Shown piece after piece: positions 1 through 12,784 of a stretch of 64,000 nucleotides of DNA. The notes under the pieces were generated by a model. It made no database searches. It was given only the letters and a program-made list of their open reading frames with translations, and had not been told where the DNA came from. Position numbers and translations under genes: made by a program. Source of the stretch: Ignelater luminosus (lineage: Eukaryota > Arthropoda > Insecta > Coleoptera > Elateridae); contig VTPC01090556.1 of the NCBI GenBank assembly GCA_011009095.1, forward strand, positions 1 to 64,000, in the 5' to 3' direction. Numbering within the stretch: the first letter of the stretch is position 1; each line of letters opens with the position of its first letter.

Positions 1-145
1 ATATTATAATTAACTGATAAATTAAAATGATATTGTCGGTAAAAAAACATGAATAAATTACAGAAAGAAACAACAATGTCAAATGCAATGAAAATGGTGA
101 CGATGAAAAGCTTTAAAAAAAATGTTAAATCGTAAGAATTTGAAT

Positions 146-715
146 TCAGTAACGCCTAGATTCTCCTCTAGCTCTTATCACTGCTTCCATACGTCTAGGC
201 ATGCTATTGATCACGTTGTACCATAAATGATTTCTTGTAGAATATTCTCCCATTCAACAAGAACGACTTGTTTGAGTTCCCTAAGATTCATAAGAGCAGA
301 TATGTGACGCCTAACGGACCGTTTTAGTGCATCCCAGTATAGATGCTCTATGAGGTTTATATCTGGGCTTTTTGGTGACCAGTCCATAGTTGGAATATTC
401 ACAAATCGAAGATAGTTGAGTACCTCTTTAGCAATGTGGGGTCAAGCGTTATGCTGCATAAAAATGAAATTGTCTCCAGCAAATGGGGCAAACGGCATCA
501 CATCTTATTTTAAGATGTTTTCTACGTAGAAATGTGCATTCATGGATTTCCAAATCCGTGCAACCATCGAAACAAATTCCTCCCCAGAACATTATTGATC
601 CACTACAAAATGGGATCCTCGGAGAGATATTACGGGCAGCAAACCTCTCTCCTGGCCTCCGCTAGATTTGTTGACGTCCATCTGATAAATTAAGACTTAC
701 TCTTGTTTCGTCGTT
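146..715 (-). pseudogene. Tc1-like transposase relic (C-terminal part)
   Basis: Read on the minus strand, this is the C-terminal half of a Tc1-family DDE transposase, the cut-and-paste enzyme of Tc1/mariner transposons. Recognisable blocks in order are DETRVSLNLSDGRQ followed by RRPGER near 660-715, SIMFWGGICFDGCTDL near 550-610, FIFMQHNA with the catalytic-region Asp read as His near 440-475, SPDINLIEHLYWDALKR near 300-375, and SMPRRMEAVIRARGE ending at a stop at 146-148. Frameshifts and an in-frame stop after QHNA separate the blocks, so it is dead. The N-terminal DNA-binding half and the terminal inverted repeats are not visible. The family call rests on motif order and is secure; the subfamily is not resolved. 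Confidence 0.85.
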
Positions 716-719
716 CGTA

Positions 720-3268
720 CGTTAAAATATAATAACTGCGTAGCTGCTAGGATTTAAAATAGAGACAACTAATCGTTGATAGATTGTGGCATTTAGATTA
801 ATATTTGATCTCTCGTTATTTGTTTAGATTAGTGTAGAAAGGTTAATATTCCAAATTGAGTTTTGTATAATGCTCATTTGATATAAAACACTTGTTTTTT
901 TGGGCAAAATTAGGCATTTTGATTTTCTTGATTTTTAGTGGAGAAGATGAGAAGATTAAAACTTAAACTAAAGTTTAGAATTGTTTTGCTTATTAAAAGC
1001 GCTAAAAAATTTTTCAATCAGAGAAATTGTTTTATATAAATGGTTCAATGTTTAACCTCCTTATTAACATTGACATTGAATCCTAATTAAAGTTATCTTT
1101 ACCATACTGAAGCAAAATTTAACAAACTCTTACCGTCTTGTTTTTGACAAAGGGGGAAAGGCATTAGAAATTATTAATACATTTTACGGTTTCATATTTC
1201 CAGATGTCTGTTTGGTAATAATTATTAACTAAAGTCTTCAGCCGTGAAAGGTTATTACTATTTTTGTAGAAAAAAACCTATTAACAATGTTGAGGCATCA
1301 TTCAACTAGGATGTGCGTTTTCCGATTAACATTTATTTTGTAACTTACTGTGCAAATCCATACATACAACTTTTTACCATTCATTTCCCGTTTTCATATT
1401 ACAGTACACGAATGCTTTTACATAATTTTACATTTATTTGACGAACAAACTCTAATTGGTTTAAAGAATTGTTGGGGCAAAATCAATTGAATTATACCGA
1501 TTGAGAAAATTAACGCGCAGTGTCATGGGTATACATGAATTACAATTTATGTAAGGTTCGAGAAAACTTTTATTGCTAAATTATGATTATTTTTTTAAGT
1601 AAACATATTCTCTTTACATTTATTATATGACTATTTAAACTTTTAATTTTTATTTTAAGTTATTAATAAATACGTACGTATATGATGATAATAAAGATAA
1701 AAACTCAGAAATCAATAACCAAAGTAAATATTAATATTTATAAAATTGAATTTATTCAGAAATAAATCTCAATTTATAAAGAAAGTTATAAAAGCTCTAG
1801 TAAATTAATTTCGTCACCTTTGAACTTGTTAACAAGTTATTGCTCGTTCCACGTTGCTTCGCGAGAAGGAAAGGATTAGACAGAATTATAAAGTCTTAAT
1901 ATTTTGGCCAATAGACTCTTCAGAAACGTAAATTCTATTAGTGATTGACTAGAAAATCGTATTAATTTTAAATTCCAAGAATGAAGAAGATTAGACATGA
2001 AATCATTCTGAGTTTATTTATTATATCTTTGCAAATACTTTAGATTTATAGCAAATTTAAGCAAAAACTTCCCCTCCGAGATACGCCTTTCAAAGAAATT
2101 TTTGTACATTACAACATGAATTATTTACACACGTCTTTTACACCTATAAAAGTACGTATCCAAACAAAAACAAACGCATCCTCATCAACATTTTTCGCGT
2201 TTCACGCGTGGAATTTTGAGGCGCTTGTTTCTTAAAATGTATTCAATGAAATACGAAAACTCTTTAAAGTTTATTATTATGGCATTTCTACGAAAAGTGC
2301 TTTATTCTTTACCAACCTACTCTTTCCATTACTTTTCTAAAGCTTTTCTCATATTGTGTTTCGATACAGATTTAAAAGTGGACCTTTTGAAACCCAATTT
2401 AGTTTAATGGATTGCTCATTAAACCTTCAATTTCAAGTCTACATAATACAGTTTGTATTGTATAAAAATGTTTGTTCTTTAATAAAATCTCTTTATATAG
2501 CTTTTCAAAATGCACATTCTCTCTATAGATTTTTAAAACGAGTTTTCTGTTTTTTTAATATTTTAAAATTTTATTCAAATGAGCTAACGTATTTTATTAT
2601 ATTAATAAGAAAATACTTTTACTGTTAATGCCTACATAAAAATATAGAGATAATGCTGTAATAGGCCTTTTAGCCAATGACAGGAATAAAAAAGATTGCC
2701 TTGAATTATTTAGAACGCAAAATACTACAAAGCAAACAACTAGGTGTATTAGCGAAAAATGAGCTAATTTAATTTTTAGTCTTTACATCATGTATAGGAT
2801 AAAAGTTTCCACGTGAACTCTGTAATTTTCTGTAACATGTTTTATATTTGCTTTAATGCCATTTTCGGCTGTATTAGTTTGAATGAACTGGGAACGATAA
2901 TACATATTTACAGTAAACAATTTTGGGATTAAAACGTTGAGATCAGGAACTCACTTCCAATTGCAAAAGAATTTGCATCGAGCTACTTCCTCAACAATTT
3001 ATCCCTATCTTCGTTATTTACTGATGTAGAATAGAGTGTAGCATACCGGCGTGGCGTGTTCATATCAAGGTTCCCCCATCGAATATTGTACAAGGCATGC
3101 TTGAAGAAAAAACAGTATGGTAAATTGGAAGCATTTAATAAGCAATCAAATGTACAACCTACTTGCGGTTTTTTGTGTATCTTTCTAATTGAATCTGAGC
3201 AGCCTAAAGTATATAACTACGACTTTTTTTATTCAAACTGATATGGCCGTAAGAAATGTCACGACTTC
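720..3268. other. AT-rich non-coding stretch
   Basis: No supported gene. Short open frames on both strands have AT-driven composition and no recognisable motif. A few GC-richer patches near 2150-2220 and 3020-3110 do not resolve into exons. Confidence 0.6.
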
Positions 3269-3270
3269 TA

Positions 3271-3555
3271 CAATAGGGTAGAGCGAAAAAACTCTGTTTT
3301 TTATTTCAAAACGCCTGTATGCGGAATCGTTGCTTTTTGTCAGTAGAAATAACTGCAAAATCTAAGCGCTGTATGACGTCACATTCGGCTGCTCATACGG
3401 CCCCAAAGTTTCAAAAATATTAACAAATTTGCCTTTAAACTGACAAAAGTTCTTTTATATATGCCTTTGGAAATTTATTGTGCCTATATGTGGAAAATTA
3501 GTCTATTACTATATTATATCTATCATGCAAAATCTCAACTAGCTGAAACAAATTG
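3271..3555 (+). repeat. Left terminal inverted repeat of the 2.0-kb element
   Basis: Matches the reverse complement of 5005-5289. Diagnostic shared pieces include ATGCGGAAT, AGAAATAACTG, TTCGGCTGCTCA, CGGCCCCAA and CTATTACTATATTATATC. The arms differ by scattered substitutions and small gaps, showing age. Confidence 0.8.
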
Positions 3556-3809
3556 TTTGGGTGCCGCCGCAAACTTAAAAATTCGTATTTTTGCGTAATC
3601 TACCTAGTGGTGCTTATAACACTTCTGAATGTTAAATGCGTCCTTTGCTTGTTTTTATTTCAAAGACAACTCAGAACTCACCACATGAAGGTGGCTGCAC
3701 ATAAAGTCCCCCCCCCCACTCAACAAACTGTAAAAAATTAATTTTGTTGCAACACTTTGATAAATTCGTGTTTTGTATTAAACTTTAGCAACGATTACCT
3801 GAAAATTAT

Positions 3810-4900
3810 TCATGATCTAAGAAACCCATCGCAAGCTTCTGTTACAAGTTTGATTGATCTCTCTACCGGTTGAATGTCGCAAGATAACTTAAGAATGTCA
3901 ATTTCTTTAGGTACATTTTTAATTATCTTTCTTAAGTCATTATCAGAAATCTGTTTTGTTAGAAATGGTTCAGTAATTTTGATTGTTGGCCAATTTATCA
4001 ATCCAGTGTAATCGTGTGCATCATAATATTGTTTAGGAAAATTTCGAATGCACGAACTTCAAAATTTTGTTTAGCTCTTTAATATGGCTCCAGTTGTATG
4101 CCAACATCGATAGTAAAATATTTTCGGGATTGCAAAAGTATCCATTTCGTTGTAAGACTAGATCGATATTTTTATTTCTTCTGACAAGAACCTCGATTTT
4201 GTATCATCCCGTAAAGATGCCGACCTTTATAACATAAGTGTTAGAGTTTGAGATGGGTTTTCTGTTGATACATACAGTCTTAAAGTTCTATTGGCGATTG
4301 TTAACCATCTGGAGTAGCTTGGGTTCTACCGAAATATTACCTTCAGAAATTTCATCACGTACTTCATACAAGTATTGTTAACCCGTGCTAAGATCTTCAA
4401 ACTGTACTTCAGGAAAGCCTGCATCATTTTTGTTGAAGTTTTTTATATGCATTCCTTTACAGCTCTGTAGTTGCTTTTTTATTTCACCTAAATAAACTGC
4501 TAGTAAAAAAGGTGCTGTAGCAAGTGGCGCAGTAGAAGTTCATTGTTATTCAGCAGGCACAAACACCATTTCAAAGAGCGTTCTACGGTCACTTCAATCT
4601 GTTGTATAACTGCATCCTTATATTTCGTGCTGACCGCTTTCCACCACACTCAACGGTTTGGAGATGAGAAAGGTTGGTTTTGGGAATAAGAATTTTAAAA
4701 TGCTGTTTTTAATTTAAAGGGAAGTACCAGATATTGGTGAAACATGGTCAAGATACATAGATTCCGGCTCAGACACCAGCACATGCTCTTCAGTAAATTT
4801 TTTTCTTGCTCTACTTTGTCCTTCTTTAATTTGAACTAATGTTTTGTCATTGCGCCCACTGAACAACTCTACAATATCTAATAACCAACAATACAAGTTG
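3810..4900 (-). pseudogene. Decayed ORF of an uncharacterised arthropod transposon protein
   Basis: Minus-strand translation gives, in order, CLLNNNELLLRHLL (about 4500-4600), SRWLTIANRTLRLYVST (about 4220-4320), a block containing FAIPKIFYY (about 4110-4140), and YTGLINWPTIKITEP leading to DIQPVERSIKLVTEA (about 3830-4010), ending at a stop at 3810-3812. From memory, the same series (ELPLRHL, then SRWLT.A.R.LRLYVST, then QAVER..KLVTEAS) occurs in a large family of uncharacterised, repeated proteins in arthropod genomes. I know of no assigned function. Here it is broken by many stops and frameshifts. Its position between long TIRs suggests it was the element's own protein, perhaps its transposase. 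No catalytic residues can be named. Confidence 0.6.
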
Positions 4901-5004
4901 GGTAAACCAAACCACTTTATACAAAATACAAAAATAAGTAAAATAGTGCTATAATAATACAGGCAAGTTAGTTTCTTTAAGGGGTAGGTTAGGTAAAAGT
5001 ATCG

Positions 5005-5289
5005 AAAAAAAAGTCTGTTTCAACTGGTTAAAATTTTGTATGATAGATATAATATAGTAATAGACTATTTTTCCCATACAGGCGCAATAAATTTCCCAAA
5101 GTATATATAAAAGAACCCCAGTCAGTTTAAGGGCAAATTTGTTAAAATTCTCGAAACGTTGGGGCCGTTTGAGCAGCCGAAGATGACGCCATATAGCGTT
5201 CAGATTTTGCACAGTTATTTCTTCTGGCATTCCGCATATAGGAGTTTTGAAATTAAAAAAAAAGTTTTTTTGCTCTATTCACCCTATTC
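5005..5289 (-). repeat. Right terminal inverted repeat of the 2.0-kb element
   Basis: Mirror copy of the left arm. A minus-strand open frame of 93 codons (4949-5230) lies mostly in this arm. No recognised protein motif was found in it, and the left copy of the same sequence is not open in the matching way, so I treat it as repeat sequence rather than a gene. Confidence 0.8.
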
Positions 5290-5450
5290 TACAAAGTACC
5301 CTATGGAATATTACAAGGCGCTGCTGCCCAAAGGAGTATTTTTCCACCCTACATCTCCGTTTCTGATGATGGTATCAAGTCCAAAAATGTGTAAAATAGT
5401 TATTTATTATAACTACTATGCAAAAAGCTTTTTCTACTGATTTAAATTTG

Positions 5451-5545
5451 TAACGGGAAAATGCCCAAAAGTATGCACAAGTCCCGTATAAGCCGGATAT
5501 CGGTAGATGTTCAAGCCCATAGCTCATGTCGAAGACGGGAGTAGG
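5451..5545 (+). repeat. Dispersed repeat, copy A
   Basis: About 90 bp shared, in inverted orientation, with 57762-57851. Common pieces are AAAAGTATGCACAAGTCCCGT, split by one base from GGTAGATGTT, then TAGCTCATG. Similarity stops on both sides. The parent element is not identified. Confidence 0.65.
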
Positions 5546-6620
5546 TTCCAAAATAGTAAATAACCCAGGCTTTAATGATCTTACCTGAGCCTAAAACTTA
5601 GCTTTTAGCTGAAAAGCCTAAAAGAGATACCAAAAGGGCGCCAGGAGACAGTGCCACACAAAACAATGTAATTCGTCGACCTGTCCCCACACCGACGAAC
5701 ACGCTGTAGATAAACCACCCTGTAGATAAACACTTCAAAATCGTGTCCGGAGACTAAAGTGTATTCTCTTTTACTTACCAAGGAACCTTTGTTGGTTCCG
5801 CAACTTAAAATAAAATAAACTTAATAAATCTCCAGCCTCTCTCTCGTTTCTCAAAACTATAAACAAAGCTTTATTTACAAAATCAAATATTATCCGGGTT
5901 GCTAGAAGCCAAGGTCCATCATCACGGCACCTAAATAAGTTTATAAAACAAAAACAAACTCCTAGAAATAAGAACACAAAAGTTAAACTACATGAATTTA
6001 TTATTATGCTTTGAAATCGAGTAAAATAAACATTCACAAAATGATTCAAAATGATATGGTTGATTGAAGAAATTATTACTTTACAAACATCAAATAAAAG
6101 AATGACAATTACTACATAAAAATTAGGTCTGAAGGACCCGTCAAATAAATGCGTTTAGAAACCATTAAATCGCAAAATACTTATTGTATTAAACCCCTCT
6201 AAACAAACAAAATTGAACATGATTTAAAACTATTAATAAATTTAGAACATATGAACTTGTATTACTTCAAACAAAAAGAAAACGTTCAAAATATTACTAT
6301 AGAATTTAAACTACCTATTGTTTTCCCTAGATTTTTCCGGAAAGAATACACTAGAAAGATACTTTTCTAACATTAAAATAAACCAAACATTAACGTTAAA
6401 TACTCAAAGCATTTGAACAAAACAACATAAAAATACAAACAAATATATGTAACATAAACAATTATTCCTTACTCTAAATCTGGAGGTCCTTTGAGTTTCC
6501 AGCAACTTTTCCAAATACAAAAGAATTGAATTTACACTAAATCTAATTACGAGAAGGCATGGTTTCAACCCCAATAAATTTTCAAATACTTAACTTCCAC
6601 AAACACAAAACTTTAATTTT
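5546..6620. other. Non-coding stretch
   Basis: No supported gene. It contains a direct repeat of CTGTAGATAAAC 17 bp apart near 5704-5735 and a GC-richer patch at 5620-5760 without an exon-like frame. Confidence 0.55.
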
Positions 6621-6624
6621 CTTA

Positions 6625-7510
6625 ATAACGAAGAGAATACCAGATTTCTCGATGGACACTGAAGATGGGATATTGATTCCATCAGTCAGGGAATATGACG
6701 AAGATAGCGGAGTCAAAAAACACCAGGTACATAACAGAGATTTTCCTAGTGACTAAACCAAAACCTCAAGAAGAAAGTGAGACTAAATAATTTCCAAATA
6801 ACTGGCTCGACACGGTTACTTCTTTACACGATCCTTCTAATGAAGACAGGGACGATGAGCTTGTCGTTCATCTCCACATACTAGTAAAAATACAGGTAAC
6901 ACCTTTCAGCATATGAATTTTCACGTTCATCCGCACAATGATGCGTCAATATTTTAATCCTCCCTCGAGGATTAACTCAAAATGCAAATTAATGCCCATA
7001 AACCAAATAGAAAACCAAAGCAAATTCACAGCCACTAAAATGTCGAAATTAACCGTGCGCCACACTTAAAGATCGAAACAAAACGCGAGAAGCACCGGGT
7101 CCCCTTGGACCCGGGAGGTCGCGGTGAACACCCGCGTTCCACGGTGTCCAAATTTCGACTTCCCGAGAAAATCACAAAGTACCAACAAAGGGAACGGTTT
7201 GGCAAAACAGAAAAGTCAGTTGTACACGATATCCCCAAACAAAATACAGACGATAAATTGGATAATGGAAAACTACTGGATATCATTTCTTTACTGTAGA
7301 ACTGTCTTCTGCCAGACATGAATTAGCAAATTACGAACATATTCTTTCTTGGAAATACAGTTGAAAAATATAACAAAGATTTAAAAACAGCACAAAGCAC
7401 GTTCGGGTCATAAAATAATGTATCGGATTTCACTAATGAAAGAAGTATAAAACCATTTATCGAAAACATTTTAATTCTTAACAACAGAACTCCAAAGAAA
7501 AATATCTGTT
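6625..7510 (+). pseudogene. Decayed coding sequence of unknown type
   Basis: From about 7030 to 7510 one plus-strand frame reads through with only four stops. It includes PHLKIETKREKHRVPLDP, SKFRLPEKITKYQQRERF, VVHDIPKQNTDDKLDNG and TNIFFLGNTVEKYNKDL. Upstream fragments in shifting frames include MDTEDGILIPSVREYDED near 6650-6710 and NWLDTVTSLHDPSNEDRDD near 6800-6870. The composition is charged and coding-like, with a GC-rich core at 7080-7150. A decayed retrotransposon ORF1 or gag is one possibility, but I recognise no zinc knuckle or polymerase motif. It could instead be the exon remains of a host gene. Function is not assigned. Confidence 0.35.
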
Positions 7511-10001
7511 AGCAATATAAACAACTTGCTAAACATTAAAAAGTAAGACGAAGCGATAAATTTATATTAAATGAATGTAATTTAAAGCAAAATTTAACTT
7601 AAAATTCGAATAAGTATGCAAAACTTTAAAATGACATTACAAATTCAGAAATGCCATTATTTATTACTTCTACAGTGATGTAACATATTTATTTATAGAC
7701 GTACATAGTTTACCAAGATGTATAAAATAATACTCGCAGATATTTACTTCGTAGCAAAAACCATTTCAACAATGTAAGCTTGAAAATGCAATTTGTTTGT
7801 GGGATATCTAAGAAATCTTAAATGAAACTTTCGTAATTGTTCAGGATAACTAAATAAACATTTCAGGGTTGTTCAGTGACTTTGGTTATTACCGAAAAAT
7901 GATTCTGAAATGTCTTAGATGTCAAATGGATAATCACATACAGTATCCATTTAGTATGTAATTTTCCTTTTCTTGCAAAAGAAAATTCAGACCGTTTTTC
8001 GTATACAAAAAGAATATGTTTAAACGTAACACAGATATTGGTCGTTCTATAAAAAATGCCTTCCCATTGAAATAAATAGTTTATTACGGGCTTTGAAAAC
8101 GAGAGGGTATAGGCTCGTCTTACTACTCACTTACTCTAGAAGCTTACATTGCACGCCCTAATTACAATTAGTTGAGAGTTCGAAGATTTCATTATTTATT
8201 ACGCGTTTACTCCATACATTTGTAATCACTTCTAAATATAATTGCAGGTTCAAATTCAATTTTAGGATCTGTTGATATCTGTCTCAAGATATGTTAATAT
8301 AATGTAACCTACAAGCTAAATGGAATTGCTGATGTACTGTACACTCAGTTTATTCTAGCGAATTTACTTAACGCCTTTTGGGCATTTAGAAAAGCAATAC
8401 CTTTTAGATAAATGTCTAACATAAGTATTATTCGGTTATTGAAAATGTAATCTTGCAGAGGCTATTTTCAACAAGATATCAAAAATTAATACCTAGACAA
8501 TGCTACTGATCTGACTTCTAAAAAAAATCATAATCATTTATTTGTGATTTTCTATTAGTTTTGCCTTTTATAGTCTCACCAAGGTTTAATGTAATCACAT
8601 CTCTTTTCAGAAATGTAAGTAATATCCTTAACAAAAGTAAAGTTTGAATTCTAACGTGCTTCTACGGAATAATACCACACAAAACAAGCAGGGGTGAAGT
8701 TTTGTGTTTTATCATTTCACGTTGCTTTATTATTTTATCATGTTTGTTAACATACAGCACACTAACTGTATTGTCGACCCAATCTAATACAAAATAGGGC
8801 TTGTTCGGACATACATAACTAAAAATAGCGCAAAATGAACATAAGTAACCTGTTGTACACCAAGACGTCTGCTGACCTTGTATATTATTTTTGTAATTTA
8901 AATATTTTAGGTTACCTTATTTAGTTGTTATATTTAAGCTAAATATTTCCTAAAAAAACGTTATCATGTATTCTATTTAATTTATTCTTCTTAAAATAGA
9001 AGAGAAACCTACGTAAATCGATGTGAATGTATTTAATAACGTAATTGCATGATATAGCCAATTACCTATCATAATTTTCTTATGATCTGATATAGTTTCG
9101 AGTTGTTTAATGTACGGTAATATGTTACTATCATTATCTAAATAATGAACATGTAAATAATAGTCTTGTTAGGTATTATTAATTGATAATTTTCAATAAT
9201 GAAATAAACCGTTCTTTGAAAATATTCAAACAGTAGATTCCTGAATCAAAATTAAATTTAAACAAAACACTAACTGAAATTTAAAATTTGGCAATAGAGT
9301 CTAAATTTGTCTTCATTTGTAAAGCTGAAACGTGGCTCAAGGTAAGTTTAAAGCTATGCTAACTCTGCCCAGGTCCTTGGACGATTAAGAAAGTTGTTAC
9401 TACACTTCGTAGAATACCGAAGCAAATAATAATAATTTGTACCTATAATTAGCTCAAACTCTGAGATGCTATACATAAAAAAGACTCACAACCATCATCT
9501 ACATTGCCCTAATTTTTATTGTTTTTGTTCTCGATTTTGTAATTTATCTTTGTGTTTAATCTTTTTGAAAATATTTTTGTACTAATAATTGTTGCAGTTT
9601 ATTTTCCAAAAAAATAAAATGAAATGTTTCTTCTCTATTCCAATCTCTTGTATTAATTATTATATCTAGAAGGAGCTTTTGCAAATTTCATTAATTTGTT
9701 AATTAAGGTTTCTTGTCTACTTCTACAAGAAGAATAATTTTATAATTGTACAATTTTACTGTCATCTAATTAGTGCAATTCATTGGTTGGTCTATTACAG
9801 CAATGCAGTCAAACTGTCTGCCAAAATATTTTTACTATTTAGTAACACGAATGTACTTTTTTAAATTCGTAGCCCAATGCAGAAGGAGTCAATATACAGC
9901 TTTTTAATTTTGTCTGCTTACTTACCAAGTATCAAGTTGCCATGAAAACCAGAAACTATAGTACCGGTTGTTATACTTGAACTTTTGCAAACATTAACAA
10001 A
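7511..10001. other. AT-rich non-coding stretch
   Basis: No supported gene. An AAG/GTAAGT donor-like site at about 9341 follows a short open frame ending KAETWLK, but nothing else supports an exon there. Confidence 0.55.
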
Positions 10002-10960
10002 AACAAGATTCGTGCAGTTATAAAATATCTTTACATGAAGATGACGGCACTTCGAATTTTGGAAGACATGCAGGAAACTTTAGGTGAATCCGCTATCATA
10101 TGCAACGGTAAAGAAGTGATCTGCAGAATTCAAACGAGGAAGATCTGCCAGAAAAGACAAAACGTGAAATGGTGGAAAAAGTAGAGGACATTATGGTTTC
10201 TGACCGGTGTTTAGCAGTTGAGCAGGTTGCATGCATTGCAAAAATAAGTGAAACCAGTGTTTACAAAATCCTAGTGCATGAGTTAATTAGGGATAAAAAA
10301 AATCTCAGCACGCTGGGTTTCCCGAATGCTTTCAGCCGAGAACAAACAAACACGCTTAAGCATTTCACAACAGCTCTTACTCCATCTCCGGGCAGATTCT
10401 GAAAATTTCTTGACTCGATCAGTAACTGTGGATTTTGAAACATGGTTGCATCACTATGTTCCAGAGCAAAAACGGGAGTCAAAAGAATGGCATCGTCGTG
10501 GTTCACCACCGCCCATAAAATTCAAGACAGTCCCATCTGCCGAAAAGGTTATCGCCAGTCTTTTGGGATTGTAAAAGAATCTTGTTGATTGATTACTTGT
10601 CAAAGGGCCACACAATTACTGACAATTACTATGCGTCCCTTTTTCGCAGATTACGCAAAGAAATTAAAAGTAAACGCAGAGGAAAACTACGGAAATATGT
10701 GTCATTGTTACAGGATAACGCATCACTTCACAATCTTTGAATTACTACATCCACCATACTCTCCGGATTTGGCTCTTAGCGATTATGTTTTGTTTCCAAA
10801 ACTGAAATCCACCATTGCTGGGAGTCAGATAATAGAATCGTAGAAGCTGTTAACACGTTTTTTGAAGAGGTTACGGAAGATTTTTTTAAGTGGTTTGCAA
10901 TAGTTAGAAAAGCGTTGCACTAAATGTATTAGTCTTTTAGGAGATTACGTCCAAAAATAA
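10002..10960 (+). pseudogene. Mariner transposase relic (DD34D type)
   Basis: A nearly full-length mariner transposase broken by frameshifts. In order: NKIRAVIKYLYMKMT and EDMQETLGES (N-terminal helix-turn-helix region), EFKRGRS-like and KTKREMVEKVEDIMVSD, AVEQVACIAKISETSVYKIL, then MLSAENKQTRLSISQQLLL and VTVDFETWLHHYVPEQKRES around the first catalytic Asp (10420-10480). The C-terminal part has YSPDLALSDYVLFPKLKS around the third catalytic Asp, and ends RCTKCISLLGDYVQK with a stop at 10958-10960. The HDN motif with the second Asp is lost. No matching terminal inverted repeats are obvious, so the element ends have decayed or been deleted. Confidence 0.85.
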
Positions 10961-12784
10961 AAATATTGTTTCAGCTGTAATATATTTCCTTCTTAATTAG
11001 GCTGTAAATTTAAAAAAAGCACCTTCGTACATAGGCCCTTTTGATACATCCACTGTGGTATGATAAACGATTTTCAAACGATTGCGGTTAATAAGAACAT
11101 GGGCACTTTACTTTTTAAATTCAATCAGTCTTGTGGGTACCCTGTACATAATAAGATTAGATGATGTTCTAGAAGATTACGTGGTTATAGATATTCAAAT
11201 TCCTACGCATCCTTATCCTTTCACGTTGAAACAAGAGGCTTATGCTGGTGGCAGCTTCACTTGACATACATGGGGTTCAAAATGCGTTTTCTGTGTTTAA
11301 CGTGAAAGTCAATAATTTCACTATGCTAAAAATAAGAATTACTTATACAAGTTTTAATTTTGCTTAACATTCTCTTTAAAAAATAGTAAACTAATACATC
11401 TACCTAATTATGTGTAGGTAACCGAATTTTTGTATTTTTAAACTTACCCGCAGGTTATAATAAATCTCTTAAATTTTCTATCATAACAACTACTTCTCGT
11501 ATAATAACTTCTAACTTTTAATTAGCTCAATTTTATAAATGTTGGGATTTTATACTGCAAGTATAATCTCCACTTGTTGTGGAATACAAAAAATTTCCAA
11601 CAAGAAAAGTAATTAGGAAAAAAATTCAGGGTTTTCTTGTAGTTACATTTCAATACATGATGCTCATTAATTTTATTTAAAAATCAAGATGCACAATTAT
11701 TACTTTTTTCTGTCTTTTAAACCTTTTAAGCCTTAAATTATTATTTAACAAGCTTTTTTTAAAATTAATTTTCTAAAAATAGTAGCGTTATGTTTGTAAC
11801 CTTGTTATTTCACAACAGTATTTTTGCTCTAGAATTAATTTAAAAGAGTTAGATTCTAACACACTAAAAACTGTTCTGCCCAAGCACAAATACGTAACTG
11901 CAAAAATAATCAAGTAATTGCTTCAACATTGTGTTTGTTAATATGTCAAATATTTATTTGGTTTTAAATTGCTCTAGTTATTTTTTCAATAGAAATGTAA
12001 CTTTACTTCATGTTTTCGCTGTTCCGAGGCATTATTATAAATTAAATTAATTAACGTGCTAGTCACGCATAATGACATAATTAATTTCAGGAGTAAGCGT
12101 AATCTCCTATTTTAAAAAGGTATTTGTTTGGTGGTAACAGGTTTCAAATTTAAATTAGCTAATGTAGTCTTTAGACAAATTATCATAAAATAAATACTGG
12201 AAGTTTTAGGAAGAATGATCAATTCTTTGGGAGGTAGTAGAACATATCCAAAGAGGCTTAGTTTTCGATATATACAAGGGAAAGGGTTCGAGTTCTGATA
12301 GAAACTTTCTGTTTTTCTGGGATTTTAAAGCAAAATGAGCTATTGAGCTGACACTTTGAGTAGTAATATCACAAGAACATTGATTATAACGCAATATCTT
12401 TTTAAAGACAAAAGTATGCTAAGAATATAATAATATAATAATAATCAAATTATTTAAATAATACGTAATTTTGCGTGAACGAAAAACATTGTTATACAAA
12501 CGAACGACAGATTCCTGGTATTCCGTTTACAAAAGTTTACAATAGCGTCGTCTTCACTGTCTGACATAGTTACATTGAATTCATTTGTACAAAAACCTGT
12601 AGATTACCTTTAGTATAGCATTTTTCTACAGTAGCTGATAAAAATTATAAAGGCAAAAATATAAAAGATTATGTAAGCGTTAGTTAATCATTAAACCTCC
12701 CAACAGCCTTTTCGAACTTGAACTTAAATAGTCTGGACAGTACATGAAACGCTGCCAAATACTAAAAAGAATAAACGTTACACC
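10961..12784. other. AT-rich non-coding stretch
   Basis: No supported gene. A 61-codon plus-strand frame at 11082-11264 has a coding-like tail (DDVLEDYVVIDIQIPTHPYP) but no recognised homology or splice context. A short TAA-rich run lies at 12425-12450. Confidence 0.5.

Larger units (their letters stand above)
3271..5289. mobile_element. 2.0-kb DNA transposon with ~285-bp terminal inverted repeats
   Basis: The two ends are long inverted repeats, starting CAATAGGGTAGAGC on the left and, in reverse complement, GAATAGGGTGAATAGAGC on the right. They stay alignable for about 285 bp at roughly 80% identity by eye. Both ends are flanked by TA (3269-3270 and 5290-5291), consistent with a TA target duplication. 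Between the arms lies a decayed minus-strand coding region described separately. Long TIRs, TA flanks and an internal protein gene point to a cut-and-paste DNA transposon, now inactive. The family is not one of the named superfamilies I can assign by motif. Exact termini are inferred from the end of arm similarity. Confidence 0.75.

Noticed and set aside
4949..5230. 93-codon minus-strand frame in the right TIR
   Set aside because: It lies in repeat sequence, is not kept open in the left arm, and has no protein motif.
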